NCBI GenBank assembly: GCA_031216445.1
Contig: CM062200.1
Coordinates: 6,151,501 to 6,215,500 of the forward strand
Length of the DNA stretch: 64,000 nucleotides
DNA from: Lateolabrax maculatus
Lineage: Eukaryota > Chordata > Actinopteri > Acropomatiformes > Lateolabracidae
Direction: 5' to 3'
The notes below the pieces were generated by a model, which worked only from the letters and a program-made list of their open reading frames with translations, had not been told where the DNA came from and ran no database searches. This document shows positions 45,224-56,755 of this stretch, piece by piece. The position numbers and the translations under genes were made by a program. Every line of letters starts with the position of its first letter. The first letter of the stretch is position 1.

Positions 45224-45900
45224 ATGGTGGAGTTTGTTTTTTTTTGGGGGGGGGGGGGGGGCAGTCAGCGTGTCAGCCAGATGTGATCCTCAACAGATGT
45301 GTCCTCGTGACAGTCTCGGAGGATGGCTGTCATCTTCTTCATCATCTCCATCATCTCCATCAGCGCTCTCATCAGCAGCACACACGGGCGTCCTGTCCTC
45401 GTGCCGGGTCCCCCCCCCCCTGTTGCTCTGCATCTTGTCAGTTGTATCGTTTTATCAGCTGGTCTCGGGTCGGTTGTACGCAGCGACTCCCCCTCGTGCT
45501 GCACACACTGGTTGCCCCCCCCCCCCCCCCAAGTTCGTCCCGGTCCGGTTGCACCGCAGTCCGGGTCCCGCGGGTCACAGGTGTGACGGTCCGGACTCTG
45601 TGTGGACTTGTTGATGGATGGCCGAGGGGACCGCAGCCTTCTTTTTTTTTTTTTTCACGGAGGCGGACTCACGCTCCGCTGTCATCGCTCCCGGGGGCCG
45701 CTATTGATTTAACGCTGCGGTTTCGATCCCGCGTGATTGATGACTTTGGCCCCTCACCGGGCCCCGCATCCCCGCCAGCCTGTGGTGCCGTCACACCGGA
45801 CACGGTGACACAGCCCTCTGCTGCCCGCCTCTCACACGTGAAGACTTGCCAAAGATAGAAAACCTGGTGCTGGCATCCCCTCATCGTCCTGCCCGGCATC
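44500..45900 (+). promoter_or_regulatory. USP54: CpG-rich island, probable USP54 promoter with candidate first exons
   Basis: GC and CpG content is far above the surroundings. Two consensus donors are visible on the plus strand: CCAACAG|GTAAGA at 44733/44734 and ACCCGGG|GTGAGT at 45067/45068. Either could end an untranslated first exon that joins the acceptor at 54800. A GGA tract (44665-44695), (CA)n (44855-44882), (TG)n (45184-45220) and G or C homopolymers (about 45131, 45246, 45412, 45517) interrupt it. Assignment to USP54 rests on orientation and being the only island between MYOZ1 and USP54. Confidence 0.5.
45184..45220. repeat. (TG)n microsatellite followed by a G-run
   Basis: About 18 TG units, with a 17-18-base G homopolymer 25 bases later (from about 45246). 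Both lie inside the probable USP54 promoter island. Confidence 0.95.
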
Positions 45901-46129
45901 ATTAAGCAGAGGCACACACTTCTGTTGTTGTGAAGATCTTCTGTCAACTTGCAGAAAAAATCCCTGAAGATTTATCCTAACTTTAACCTTTAACTACGCA
46001 CGCCTAAACCTAAAGAACGAGTCTAACCTAAACCCAAAACCAAGTCTTAACACTAGATAGGAGCACCCAAGATATCTAAAAAGTGGCTGGTTGAACAGGT
46101 TTAGGTCCCCACAACATGAGGAATACAAA

Positions 46130-46165
<36 letters not shown>

Positions 46166-47284
46166 CTACAGCAGCACCTTCACCCTCCAACTGAGCTGAA
46201 ATGTCGCCTTGACATTTAAGTTGGACTCATCATCAATTTAAGTTTTTGGAGATGAAACACTCTGGAAGGCAGTGGACTTTTGCTCCGCGCTGTGGTTACT
46301 ACAGGCCCACAGGTGCGTGCGAGCCCACTCACCCTGTTTTATCTTAAAAACACCAGCTCAACGTCCATATTTGTGCTTTAATTGATATTACATGTCCTTG
46401 CACATTGCTGTTTGCATATTTTATGACCTGTCACTGAAGCTTTGGTAAAGCATTCTTGTATCCTCGCCTCAGAGTGCCGTGATGTCCTGGAAGGCAAACT
46501 CACATTACCTGCATCACCATTACCGTATCGACAAAATAGTCGAGTCGTCCACACTGCCAGCAGAGCCTGGCGTCTCTCTCCCCTCTCAGTGCGACTTTAC
46601 CTCTGTTTCCAGCGGCTTTATTTAAATACTCAGAAAAATCAGGGAGATTTATGTAATGTTGTATGTTGCTGCGGTGGACAATCGGGCAACTTGACACTTG
46701 ACGAAGAACACCCTCAGAGCTATTCATGCCATGATAGAGACAAAATTATTTCTTTAAAACATCGAGGATCCAAACACAAAGCCTCCAGAGAGCCAGCTCA
46801 TCATCCTACATGCGTGGGCAAATGTGTTGATCCTTGAGAAACAATCAATCTCAAGGTCTCATTGACTTATTGCATGTATTTGCAGACACAACGTCATGTG
46901 GTGAAACAATTTTGGAAGATAAATCTATTAAATTTAATCAAATTCACTTAATTGGTTTAAATCCTCCGAGTATTTCTTTCTAGACGTGGTCATGTGTGAA
47001 TGATTCCCGCTTGTGTCTCGGTTTCCCAGGGCTATTTTCGTCTATTGTTGACATTTCAGCAGTAAAGTGTCCCAGTGGTCAGAGTTGGGTCCACATGTAC
47101 GGGATTATAAAAGGGTTGAAATATAAAGAGGAACAGATTAAGACATCGCCGAGGATGGAGAAGGAGGAGAGGAAAGGAAAGGCACACTCATGTCTCCTCT
47201 GACCTTTACCATTCGCTGGAGTCTTTGTGTCTTTTCCCGTAACTGGTCCTCTTTGACATGTGGTTGTTTATTCAATGTAATGTC

Positions 47285-47760
47285 CCACTTATTCCTCTCC
47301 TCTCCTCCACACTCACTTGTTCTCCTCTCATCTTTTTTCCTTTCCTTTCCTTTACTTCCCTCTATTTCTGATAATTTATTTTTCCTTTCCTTTCCTCTCT
47401 TTCCCCTTTCCAACTCCCCTGTTCTCCTCTTTCCTCTTTTCTCCTTTTCTTTTTCTTTTCCTTTGTTTTCCCGTCCTTTCCTTTTTTCCTCTAATCTCAT
47501 TTCCTTTCGTTCCCTTTCATTTAATCTCTTCTCTTTTCTCCTTTCATTTCTTTTCCTTCCCTTGGTTCTCCTCTCCTTTCCTTTATTCTTTTCTAATTTC
47601 CTTTTTTTCCTCTTGTCTCCTCTCTTCTTCTCTCTCCTCATTTCTTACCCTTTGTTTTTCTCTCCTTTCCTTTCCTTTCTTTTGTTTTTCTCTCCTCTCC
47701 TCTCCTCGCATCTCCTTTCGTTCCCTCTCTTCTCCCCTATGTTTCTCTTCATTACCCCAA
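47285..47760 (+). repeat. Polypyrimidine tract, about 475 bases
   Basis: The plus strand is almost entirely C and T, with recurrent TTTCCTTTCC and CTCTCCTCT words and few purines. This gives long spurious frames on both strands. Such tracts can form triplex (H-) DNA. Confidence 0.9.
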
Positions 47761-48967
47761 CTGTAAAACCTCACATGAGTCCCAGCATACATCGTAAATA
47801 GGGATGGTTATGTAATAGCCTAAATATTGAGCAAATATTCACCCCTCTTTACATTTTCGACTAATAGGATTGGTTGTGCACGTGTGCCACGGCGATAATG
47901 GGTTGCATCTAGGTTATAGCGTGCAAGTGTGCATGTGTGTGTGTGTGTGTGTGTTTGTGTGCATGCATGCGATTACGTGTGTGTTATCACATGTATACTT
48001 TCATGTTACAGACTCTGAGCAGGGAGATGACCTTGAAGCTTGCAAAAAAAAAAAAAGAGATCTGTCTCGCTAATATGCTCACACATGCAGCTGCACGTGT
48101 GCCTACTGTATGGCTCTCACACACACTCGAAACACACACACATATATAACTTCTCTTTAGATTCAAAGTGGGAACGAGGAGGAAAAAGAAAAGCACAGAG
48201 GGGAGGATGAACTCTGGGCTCTCCCTATTGTCAACTAAGGCTATTTGAAGTTACACATAACCCAGTTACAGGGAAACCACTGCGTGTGTGTGTGAGCACA
48301 TGCATGTGAAGTGAAGTTTTTAAGAAACGAAAAGGAAATAGACAGAGATGAATGGAGGAAGGAGTGGAGAGAGTGAATGAGAATGGAAAATAGAGGTCAG
48401 TGGAAGAAAGTGAAAGACAGAGAGCAGGAATGAAGTGAATGGGAGGGAGCGAGGAAAGTGCAGCCAAAGGAGACGGAAAGAGAGAACAGTCGGTGAAAGA
48501 AAAGATCAAGACTTCTCTCTGTTACAGGGATGTATAAATATACTTCTCGCCTTTATGTTTGCTTGAGTGGGAGGGAGACAGTGTGAGAGACGGGCTATTG
48601 TCCTCAGGGACAGTATCAGCTCTTTGTTGGCTTGCATGACGCTGGTGTCACTGTCACCAAGCCACACTAACCCACAGCAGAGAGAGAGAGAGAGAGAGAG
48701 AGGGGAACAGTGACAGTAAGTTCAACTTTCAAAACCTTAACAGCGTTTTATTTCCATCCAATTCTTGAGGCCAGTTTTTTAATTTTTAAATGTTTTCCCT
48801 GTGGCTGAAGGGAAAAAATAGAACAAAAGAGCAAATTAGACTAATGAGAAGTGAGCGAGATGCTGGTTCTTTGTGTTACTGTTGATCATTTCGGACATAC
48901 AGTGTCTGAAGATGAAAACAAAGAAATATGTGACCTTTATGGGAGGTCATATTTTTGATGTTGGACA

Positions 48968-49545
48968 AACACTATATGGCCAAAAGTATATAGACAGCAT
49001 ACTTTTCTGTATTTTTGGTCTGGGGCTGTTTTTCGTGGTTTGGCTTTGGCCCTTTAGTTCTAGTTCCAAAGTGAAATATTAATGCTACAGCACACAGTGG
49101 TTTGAGATTGAAAGTTCATTCTTGACTTTGTTGGCAAAACAATCTCACCACAAGGTGTTTTGGAGCTTTTGTTTTGAACATCTAAAATTCCATGGCCAAC
49201 ACTTTTTGCCGAGGAAGATCGCGCACAAAGTCAGGTCAGGTCCATAAAGAAATGATTTTCCCAGTTTGGTGTGGAAAAACTCCACTGGCCCGCAACTGGC
49301 CCCATCCGACATCTTTGGGATGAACTGAACCGCGTGCTGCGAGCCAGGCCTCATCGCCCAACATCAGTGCCAGACTTCACTAATGCTTTTAAGCCTAAAC
49401 GGGTATAAACCCTTGCAGACAGGTTCCACAATCTGGAAACCCTGAAACCAGAAGACTGTTTTAGTCATAATAATGGAATGATATATTCAACAATCACATA
49501 CGTACTGTATGAGTGTATTAGTCTGGTGTCCACATACTATAGTGT
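48968..49545 (+). mobile_element. Degraded Tc1/mariner-like element
   Basis: The left end ACACTATATGGCCAAAAGTA is the characteristic terminal sequence of a teleost Tc1-type family. The right end (CACATACTATAGTGTATTTT) is a decayed counterpart. Inside, frame-broken plus-strand sequence still reads WDELNRVLRARPHRPTSVPD after PIRHLW, typical of the Tc1 transposase C-terminal region. It is deleted and carries stops, so it is not functional. Confidence 0.75.
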
Positions 49546-51867
49546 ATTTTGGTGGTTTAGTGGTTCCTAACCTTGGGACTCAGGAGCTCTCAAGGGGTTG
49601 CAAGATAAACAAGATAGGAAATAAGAACATACAAACTTTCTGCTTCACAAATAATATTTATTTTTTTCTGTCTAAACTTTGACTACCTAGTATCCCTATC
49701 CTGATTTACAGAGTAATTTTAGTTCTTGATAATTTCCAGCTCAAGTGACAAAATCCTTAATACAGTAGAGGATTTTATTTTTTTTATTTCCTTTCATCTA
49801 TTCCAATAAGATACATTTTACTTTGTTTACTTGGATGGAAACCCAGCTGTCCCGATATAGACCAAAGCCTCATACTAAAACCAATCCCAAGGAGAAATAA
49901 ACTGACCTCAAATTTACAGAAGTATTTATCACCAAAACACCCATCTCCTGTTCTTTCCACAGCACAGAGAGATGGAGGGAAACGATCGAGGGAGAACTAG
50001 AAAGAGAGTAAACAACATGAAATATAAGTATTGGAACTGAGATTAGGGGAGAAAAATGGAAAATTCCTGATCCGTGTATCATTTGGTGCCACTTCTCTTG
50101 AATGTTGATTTGACGGAGCGACAGAGTGACAGATGTATGTGGAGGGATATTTTCACAGAATGTTTACATTAATCACAGAGATGTGGATCAGAGAGGAAGC
50201 GTCACAGTGCGCTGGGGATCAAACAGGCATCGAGCCATCCTTCAGATTGTGTCCTCGGGTGAACTCCTGCCAACTTCTGACAAAGTTCTGCATGTCGCTA
50301 GATGAGCTCAGAGAAAAAGGAGAGGTAAAAGGAAGAGAGAAGACCGGTGACGAGGAAAGCGATGGGTTTGAGAGTGAAAATGTGGGGTGAGAAATAGTGC
50401 AAGGGACGGGCCAAATCTAAGAAAGTGAGACGGAGAAAAGGGAAGCAAAATATTAGTATTTGCAGCACTAGTATTTGTAGTAGTAGTAACAGCAGTGGTG
50501 ACCGTATAGTGGAATCATGATAAACAGCTGTCTGTCCTCCACGCTCCCTGCTGCGCCCCACGCTGGCCCTTATCGATCCACAAGTAATCATCTGCTGTCA
50601 CACCGACACACATCCATTTAGATACAAACTGAAAATTACCATTTTAATGTTTTAGTTTAAGTAGTTGAAGTGGAGTCAGACGAAACATTTTCCCCCACCA
50701 TTTGGCATCAGATATACATTCTGTATCTGCTTGTTGCAGTGATATGTCGAAGCAATACCACACTTATTGTGAGTAAAGCACATTGAGTGACCAGAAAAGA
50801 AACTACTGTAAATTCAATACAATTTAATACATTGCTATATAATATGCTAACTTTGTAAAACTTCTTACTTCTTAAAGGTTGAGGTTGGAAATATTGTCTG
50901 TCTCTCATTCCCCTTCTCTATTTGGGCCCCAAACCCATTGTTTCCAAGTAAAGACATAAATCATTAGAAAGGGTCACAAATGTTTTTTTTTTGTAAATGG
51001 TCAGTAATTTCCTAAAACAGCTAGGCACTTTAATTTTTAGCAAATGCTACTCAAACATCAGTAAATAGTGCATTTGTTGGGGACTATTTTCAGCAGCGGA
51101 TTAATACATATTTTGGAGCTCTATTCAGCATTATGGCAGCAGACATACACCATGTATTTGGAATTTACTTAAATAGTGCCTCTGTTCATTATAATAAGGA
51201 AATATATCACCCATGGCAACAGTGTTTCTCATGGATGTGTTTTTAATAGCGTTTGCACAACAATGGAGGTCTATGGTAGAGATGAATAAACTATGTAAGG
51301 ATTATATTATATGTTATATAAGCTATATTGGTTGTGGTCTTTTCTGGGGATTTGTTGGCAGTAAGAAAAATATGGCGATCACCAGGATTATCGTTTAATT
51401 ATTGCGTCACCGTTGGGGTCATTTTGAGGCTGTAGTTTGTGGTGTCATTGCACTGAATAGCATTATATTGTAAGGTGTTTGTTACAGTATGTATACTGTA
51501 TATGTACATTATTCTAACAAAACATTAGAGATATTGCATGTATCTAATACAACAACATCATAAACTACAGCAAAAAAACAAACAAACAAACAACCAGAAA
51601 ACATCAGAGAATTAAGTCAACACACAAACCAATCAACTTGTATTGCAATTCATCACAAGAGGACTATATTTCAGGTCACTCAGAGTATTAAAATCCAAGG
51701 TGCCATTTGTAAGCTCTGCACTATTATATAATATAATTTTATACAGTACATCTCCTCATAATTCAATCTGACCTGTTCACAAGAAGAGTATAAAATAAAA
51801 TTATGTGGGTTTCAGTAATGCTGGCCTTCAATGATGAACTCGCCAAATGTCTGTGAAGTTGAAGAGG

Positions 51868-52325
51868 TTAAAGGGTCGGTTGACCAAAATAACAAAACAA
51901 AAAAAAGAAAAACATGTTTTCGCTTACTTCTAAAATATCCAACCATGCAAATTGTTTTGGTTTTATTTGGTGAATGGAATTTTGTTTGCGGTGCCTACAG
52001 CTTTGAAAATGACATTTAAAAACCCACAGAGCTGCTCCTGTCAACAGTTTTTATAGGAACTTATTCTTCAGTAGAAAGCATTCCCAAAGAAAACTGTTGA
52101 CAGTGAGGTCTGTGAATTATCCAGAATAACCAGGACATTGTTTCTGGAAAGACACACTTCTGTTGAGTTTTTCAAATGTCATTTTTCAATGCTGTGGGCA
52201 CCACAAACAAAATTCACCTAAATTGTATTGTGGTGGTGGCAGAAACCTTAGAAATGAATATCTCAACACTTAGGCTAAATTTAAAAAGTATTTTTTTGTA
52301 ATTTAAGTGTACCAGTCCTTTAAAT
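51868..52325. mobile_element. Fold-back element, copy 2 of the family at 7680-8402
   Basis: The ends are TTAAAGGGTCGGTTGACCAA and AGTGTACCAGTCCTTTAA. Inner halves pair, for example AAAACTGTTGACAG with CTGTCAACAGTTTT. The block CAGGACATTGTTTCTGGAAA followed by TTCTGTTGAGTTTTTCAAA matches CAGGACATGATTTCTGGAAA and ACTGTTGAGTGTTTCAAAA at 8157-8200, which links the two copies. Confidence 0.7.
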
Positions 52326-52856
52326 CTAACCTAAATGTGGTTCTAGACCCTAGATCCACATCCTGGCCCTTGAAGAAATCAGGATCTCACTTTGTGACAA
52401 CATCCCCATGCTCACAATTAAGCTGGGGACTGATTTCCACATGGTTCCACACTACACACACACACACACATGCTGCGTCTGTGCCTGGTGGATGTACAAC
52501 CATCGTCCTCACCTCAACATCTCACGTGGAAAATGTCTCCCATGTGTTGTCGCTGTCTGGGCTGTGACCACAGGTTCTGGTTTCCTTATGCCTGCCAGCG
52601 CAGGGTCAGGGAGTTTGATTGACTTGTGCCTTGACTCACTCTGGCTTCCAGGAACTCTCCACCATCAATACACATCATCATCACTCGCCAGCCGTGTGTG
52701 TCGCTGTGTGTACGTGTGTGTGTGTGTGTGCATGTCTGTGTGTGTTTTCTCAACCAGTGCAGCACAGTGTGTCTCTCAGTTAAATCACATGGTTCGGCTT
52801 TTCCCCCGCGTGCCTGCTGCTTGGCCTATTTCCATGGTAACTAGCCGAAGATGTGG

Positions 52857-52864
52857 ACACACAC

Positions 52865-52906
<42 letters not shown>

Positions 52907-52910
52907 ACAC
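52857..52910. repeat. (CA)n microsatellite, interrupted
   Basis: About 54 bases of CA with a CG and a TA interruption, flanked by further short TG and CA runs at 52710-52745 and 53030-53050. Confidence 0.95.
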
Positions 52911-54064
52911 GTACAGGCCACATAAACAGTGCTTGTGTGGGGGCTTGCCAGAGCGATCCTGGTTGTGTGTGGCTGTAGGGTGCAGTCAGAGAGAGGATGT
53001 GTGATCACACACTCAGCGGGAGACGCACATACGCACACACACACACACTCGTACTCACACATGCACACACTGTATGCTGAGACAGAAGCTCAGGATGCTG
53101 TGCTGTAGAGGAAAAATGGCACACAGGGGCATGCCAGCCAAATCCCTTTATAAATCCTCTGGCAATTTTGAGTTTTTTATGTATATTTTTATGATAAATA
53201 GATGGATGGACAGATAGATAGATAGATAAATAGATTTATCAGTATGCAGCAGGACTGTATGACAAGTGGATGAACTGACATTGCAATGTTGCCGTCTAAC
53301 AGTTGCATAATGTTTCTTCCGTATTCGCTCTGATGCATTTCACTTTTCATCCTTGTCACAACGTCGACCCTACCTCCGTCCCACCCCCTCATCCTCACCC
53401 CAACTCGCCGCCCCAATCCCATGTGGCCGTCGCCATAGCGACAGCCCACGCCGCTCGCCTGCTCGCTGCAGCATCCCTGCGCCCTCTGGCCTTTCGCCAA
53501 AGGGGGGTGCTGTGGCGGCAACGCAACCCGGCAACCAGGCGAGGGAGCTTTGCCAAAAGTGGGGAAGCTATAGGGGAAGAGAGGGAGGGAAGGGTGGAGG
53601 GGTGGAGGGGGGCACTGCGGATCTGTTAGCTACTGCCCTATGGTGTTATGCAACTTCATGTACACACACCCACGCACACTGTTACTGTGGGGTGACAAAC
53701 ACACACTGACTGCCTCTTTTTTTCCCTCAATCTCCCTCACACACACATTTGGAAGTTGTGCATAGCGATGCATGAACCAGCATAAGCTTCAGATAATGTC
53801 CCTAAGTACCGATTATAACATGACATAACAGATTTCTCCGAGCAGTCCCTGTGTCATTTCACTGATGCAATGCTTTGTTCATGTGATGATTCATGGTGAG
53901 AAAGCACTGAAATTATATGTTTAAATTAATGTTTTTTTTGGCCACTAGGGTGCAGGATAATATCAAAACAAATACACAGCCACTTCCTTAGCTTTAATAA
54001 TGCTGCGAAAATATCAAGTATACAGGGAGCAACATTAGCATTCCTTTAGTGTTGTGTTTCTGTC

Positions 54065-54345
54065 CAACTAACAAATATAAGTCCAATATTCACTCTCATT
54101 TTAGCTCTGTTTTGGTCTCCACCAACTTCTGAGAAAAATATCTTGTTCTTTAGCTGCTAAATGTTCAACTCTCTCCACCAGCCAGTAAACAATAACTGTG
54201 TCTGTCTGCTGTTTGGTGCTGGGCAGATTGTGTTCAGTAGGTTAACTACAGTATGTTTGTGAAATCGAGGGTCAATGAGAGAAATCTGTCGAGAAAATGT
54301 GCAATAAAACCAATACAATGAGCTAAACAGGCTAAAAAACAACAT
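54065..54345. repeat. Interspersed repeat, family C, copy 3
   Basis: AGTCCAATATTCACTCTCAT, GGTCTCCACCAACTTCTGAG and TGTGTCTGTCTGCTGTTTGG are shared with the copy at 32490-32700. Confidence 0.65.
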
Positions 54346-54800
54346 AAAACTGCAGCATTGCCTATAGGAATTATTGATTAATGCAGGTTTAATGTTGGTT
54401 TGATTAAACCCTTAAAGGAAATGGAACGAAAATGTGATATTTATGTGATAATCAACCATATTTTTGGGCTGGTATAGGTTTGTAGCCACCACAGTTAACT
54501 GGCTAACACTATGGAGCCGAACATGCCTTCCACCAGTTTAAGGTTGGCTTTTTACATTTTTTGCTCACGTAAGCCGCTTTGAAATCTTCAGTAAGTCATT
54601 ATCAGTCAGGATGGGATAAGCTTAGCAGCAGTGGTTATATTTTAAAACCAGGAGAGGGCGTCTAACTCGTCTAAACTACTGAATATATACAGTATATTAT
54701 GCAGTATATACAGTAAACTGCTTGTTGTGTCTGTTGGTGCAAACCTGCTAAAGGTAGTTCTTGCTGGCTGTCCTAACATGTTGGTCTTTGTGTCTTACAG

Positions 54801-55401
54801 GCAAAGTGAGAGAGGAGAAGAAGGCATTGAAGGGGTCCTCACATGGGAGCAGCAGTGCTGCCTAATCAACATTTATGTGACAGAATCTGCCAGAGGACGC
54901 TTTGGACACGCTCTCATGTCCTCAAACACAAACTGCTAAATCCAAGGAGCTAAAAAAAGAAAAAGAAAAAGCCAACTGCTGGCTCCAGCAAGTGGACAGA
55001 TTTTAAAGTAAAAACACGGCTGGAGAGGGGGAGGGTTGTATGGGTGCCAAATCCCCATCCAAGACACACCGCATCTCCTCGATCTGCCGCCTCCCTCCTC
55101 TTCCTCCCTCCATTTCCTCCTCCTCCTCTGCTTTTCTCTCATTCTCCCTCATTCTCTCTCATGGGAGTGACATAGAGGCCGTCGCTTGGTCTGCTGCCCC
55201 GCCCCTTCCCCGCCTCACCGTGGAAACGGGGGCGTCCAGGTAGTGATGTCTTGGAAAAGGAACTACTTTGCGTCGGGTGGCGGAGCGGTTGGCGGGGTGC
55301 AGGGGCTGGTGACCCCGAGAACCATGACCTCTATTGCACCCAGCAAAGGCCTGAGCAACGAGCCGGGACAGAACAGCTGCTTCCTCAACAGCGCTTTGCA
55401 G
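54801..55401 (+). other. USP54: USP54 exon with 5'UTR and first coding segment
   Basis: An acceptor (TGTCTTACAG) ends at 54800 and the coding donor is at 55401. The 445 bases before the ATG have stops in all frames and several short upstream ATGs (for example 55040 and 55186). A second possible acceptor (GGCGTCCAG at 55231-55239) lies just before the start codon, so the 5'UTR may instead come from a different exon. Confidence 0.45.
55246..55401 (+). CDS. USP54: USP54 first coding exon (residues 1-52, rest beyond the window)
   Basis: The exon encodes MSWKRNYFASGGGAVGGVQG, then TSIAPSKGLSNEPGQNSCFL, ending NSALQ before the donor CAG|GTCAGT (phase 0). This matches the USP54 N-terminus (MSWKRNYF, SIAPSKGLSNEPGQNSCFLN) rather than USP53 (MAWVKFLRKPG). 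The Cys box GQNSCFLNS is intact, with the nucleophile position at Cys45. USP53 and USP54 were long listed as inactive USP relatives; K63-linked ubiquitin activity has been reported more recently. The next expected exon (VLWHLDIFRRS) is not in the window, so the following intron exceeds 8.6 kb. Confidence 0.93.
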
Positions 55402-55559
55402 GTCAGTCGGATAAACACAGAAACACACAAATTCAGGGCAGTCACAAACTATTAGAGGAGTAACATGTTTATCAGATTTTAGGACCATGTAGCAGTCTTG
55501 AATGGCCAAGACATTCACTTGACCTCAATCCACCGGCTTGTGTCAACAATTTTCTGTTT

Positions 55560-56080
55560 GGTTGTATTTAACTAGACCAGTTTACATACAAGTAACAGAA
55601 AAGTTTTGAATAGTTTTGGCATGTTGTATCAGCAATTTTATTGGCCAATAAAAAATGTCAAAACTAGAGTTTTCTGAGCTTTTTGGACAGATTAGTGAGT
55701 ACGAACTTTTTCTACACTTGCTGAAGACCAGACTTAGGCCAAAAACCGCCCAAAAGCAGTGAGGGTGGCTGCAATGCAGGCCTACAGAGCATCACAAGAA
55801 GAAAATAAGTGTCTGTAGGCAAGTTACTTGGAGACAGTCACTAAAAATATTAAATTTGATGACGTTTTATTTTATGTCACTTTTACGTGTCCAATTACTT
55901 TCTATCCCTTAATATTGAACAAATTTGGTAAAAACGGGACTGATTATTTGATGAAGGTTTGAATACGCTTATATTAAAGCTGAGAATCCTATAGCCGAGT
56001 CATTGTTACTTTTCAAATCTTATGTGCCGAACCAACACAATAAAAAAATGTGTCACTGTTCAAACACTTTCTGACTGCCC
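55560..56080. repeat. Possible old DNA-element fragment
   Basis: GGTGGCTGCAATGCAGGCCT, then TACAGAGCATCACAAGAAGA and CACTGTTCAAACACTTTCTG resemble parts of a teleost repeat I have seen before. No frame is preserved and the borders are guesses. Confidence 0.35.
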
Positions 56081-56418
56081 TTCCATGCTAAAAATATGTA
56101 AAAATACAGGTATTTACAAAGAAAAATGCACAATTTCAGTGCTAAGCCACAGTTATTGTGCTTTATAGTGACAATACAAGTGTTTTTTGTGAAATGCCAT
56201 TAATGACAGACGCTGTTTCTCTAATACTCATACTTCATACTTGCATACTGATAATGAAAAAGTTAATAACGTTAATTTTCCTATTTTTCTCTTATGCATT
56301 ATTGCCTTCTGCTCTCTTTTGCATAGTTTAAAATGGTTATGGCCTCCTGTGTCTATATTCTAGTGATTTGCAGAAAATGCACAACTCACACTTTTGTGCT
56401 CACCCACAGTTCACATGC

Positions 56419-56457
56419 TGCCCCCACCCCCCCCCCCCCCCCCCACCCCCCACCCCC
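56419..56457 (+). repeat. Poly-C tract with i-motif / G-quadruplex potential
   Basis: A run of about 35 cytosines broken only by four single A bases, followed by CCACTGCAG. The minus strand is therefore G-run rich. Confidence 0.9.
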
Positions 56458-56698
56458 ACTGCAGTGAATTGATATTTAAGCACGACAGGGATGAGATTAG
56501 GGCCATATTAACGAGTGTTTGCGTGTTTCGGTGGGTTTTGGCACTGCCGCCGGTTTGGCTTCGGTGTGGACATCCAGTCTCTGTGTGGAGATGCTTACAC
56601 TGCGCTGCTACTGCTGCATCTCCTCTCTCTCTTCACACACACACAAACACCCTCTTCCCTCCTCCCAAGACTTCCAGCTGGCACAAACATACCTACTG

Positions 56699-56710
56699 TA
56701 CACACACACA

Positions 56711-56752
<42 letters not shown>

Positions 56753-56755
56753 CAG
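56699..56755. repeat. (CA)n microsatellite
   Basis: About 57 bases of CA with single TC and CG interruptions, followed at 56778 by a GA-rich tract. Confidence 0.95.

Larger units (their letters stand above)
45901..54800 (+). other. Probable first USP54 intron (repeat-rich)
   Basis: This 8.9-kb stretch contains (CA)n at 46131-46164, a polypyrimidine tract at 47285-47760, a Tc1-like relic at 48968-49545, a fold-back element at 51868-52325, (CA)n at 52857-52910 and a family C repeat at 54065-54345. No coding exon was recognised; if USP54 starts at the island, this is intron. Confidence 0.5.

Noticed and set aside
44722..45858. Several 100-220-residue open frames in the GC-rich island.
   Set aside because: They contain microsatellite and homopolymer translations and no known motif. 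The region is better explained as a promoter and untranslated exons.
47138..47801. Open frames of 149-203 residues on both strands, rich in Phe/Leu/Ser or Lys/Arg/Glu.
   Set aside because: They are caused by the polypyrimidine tract.
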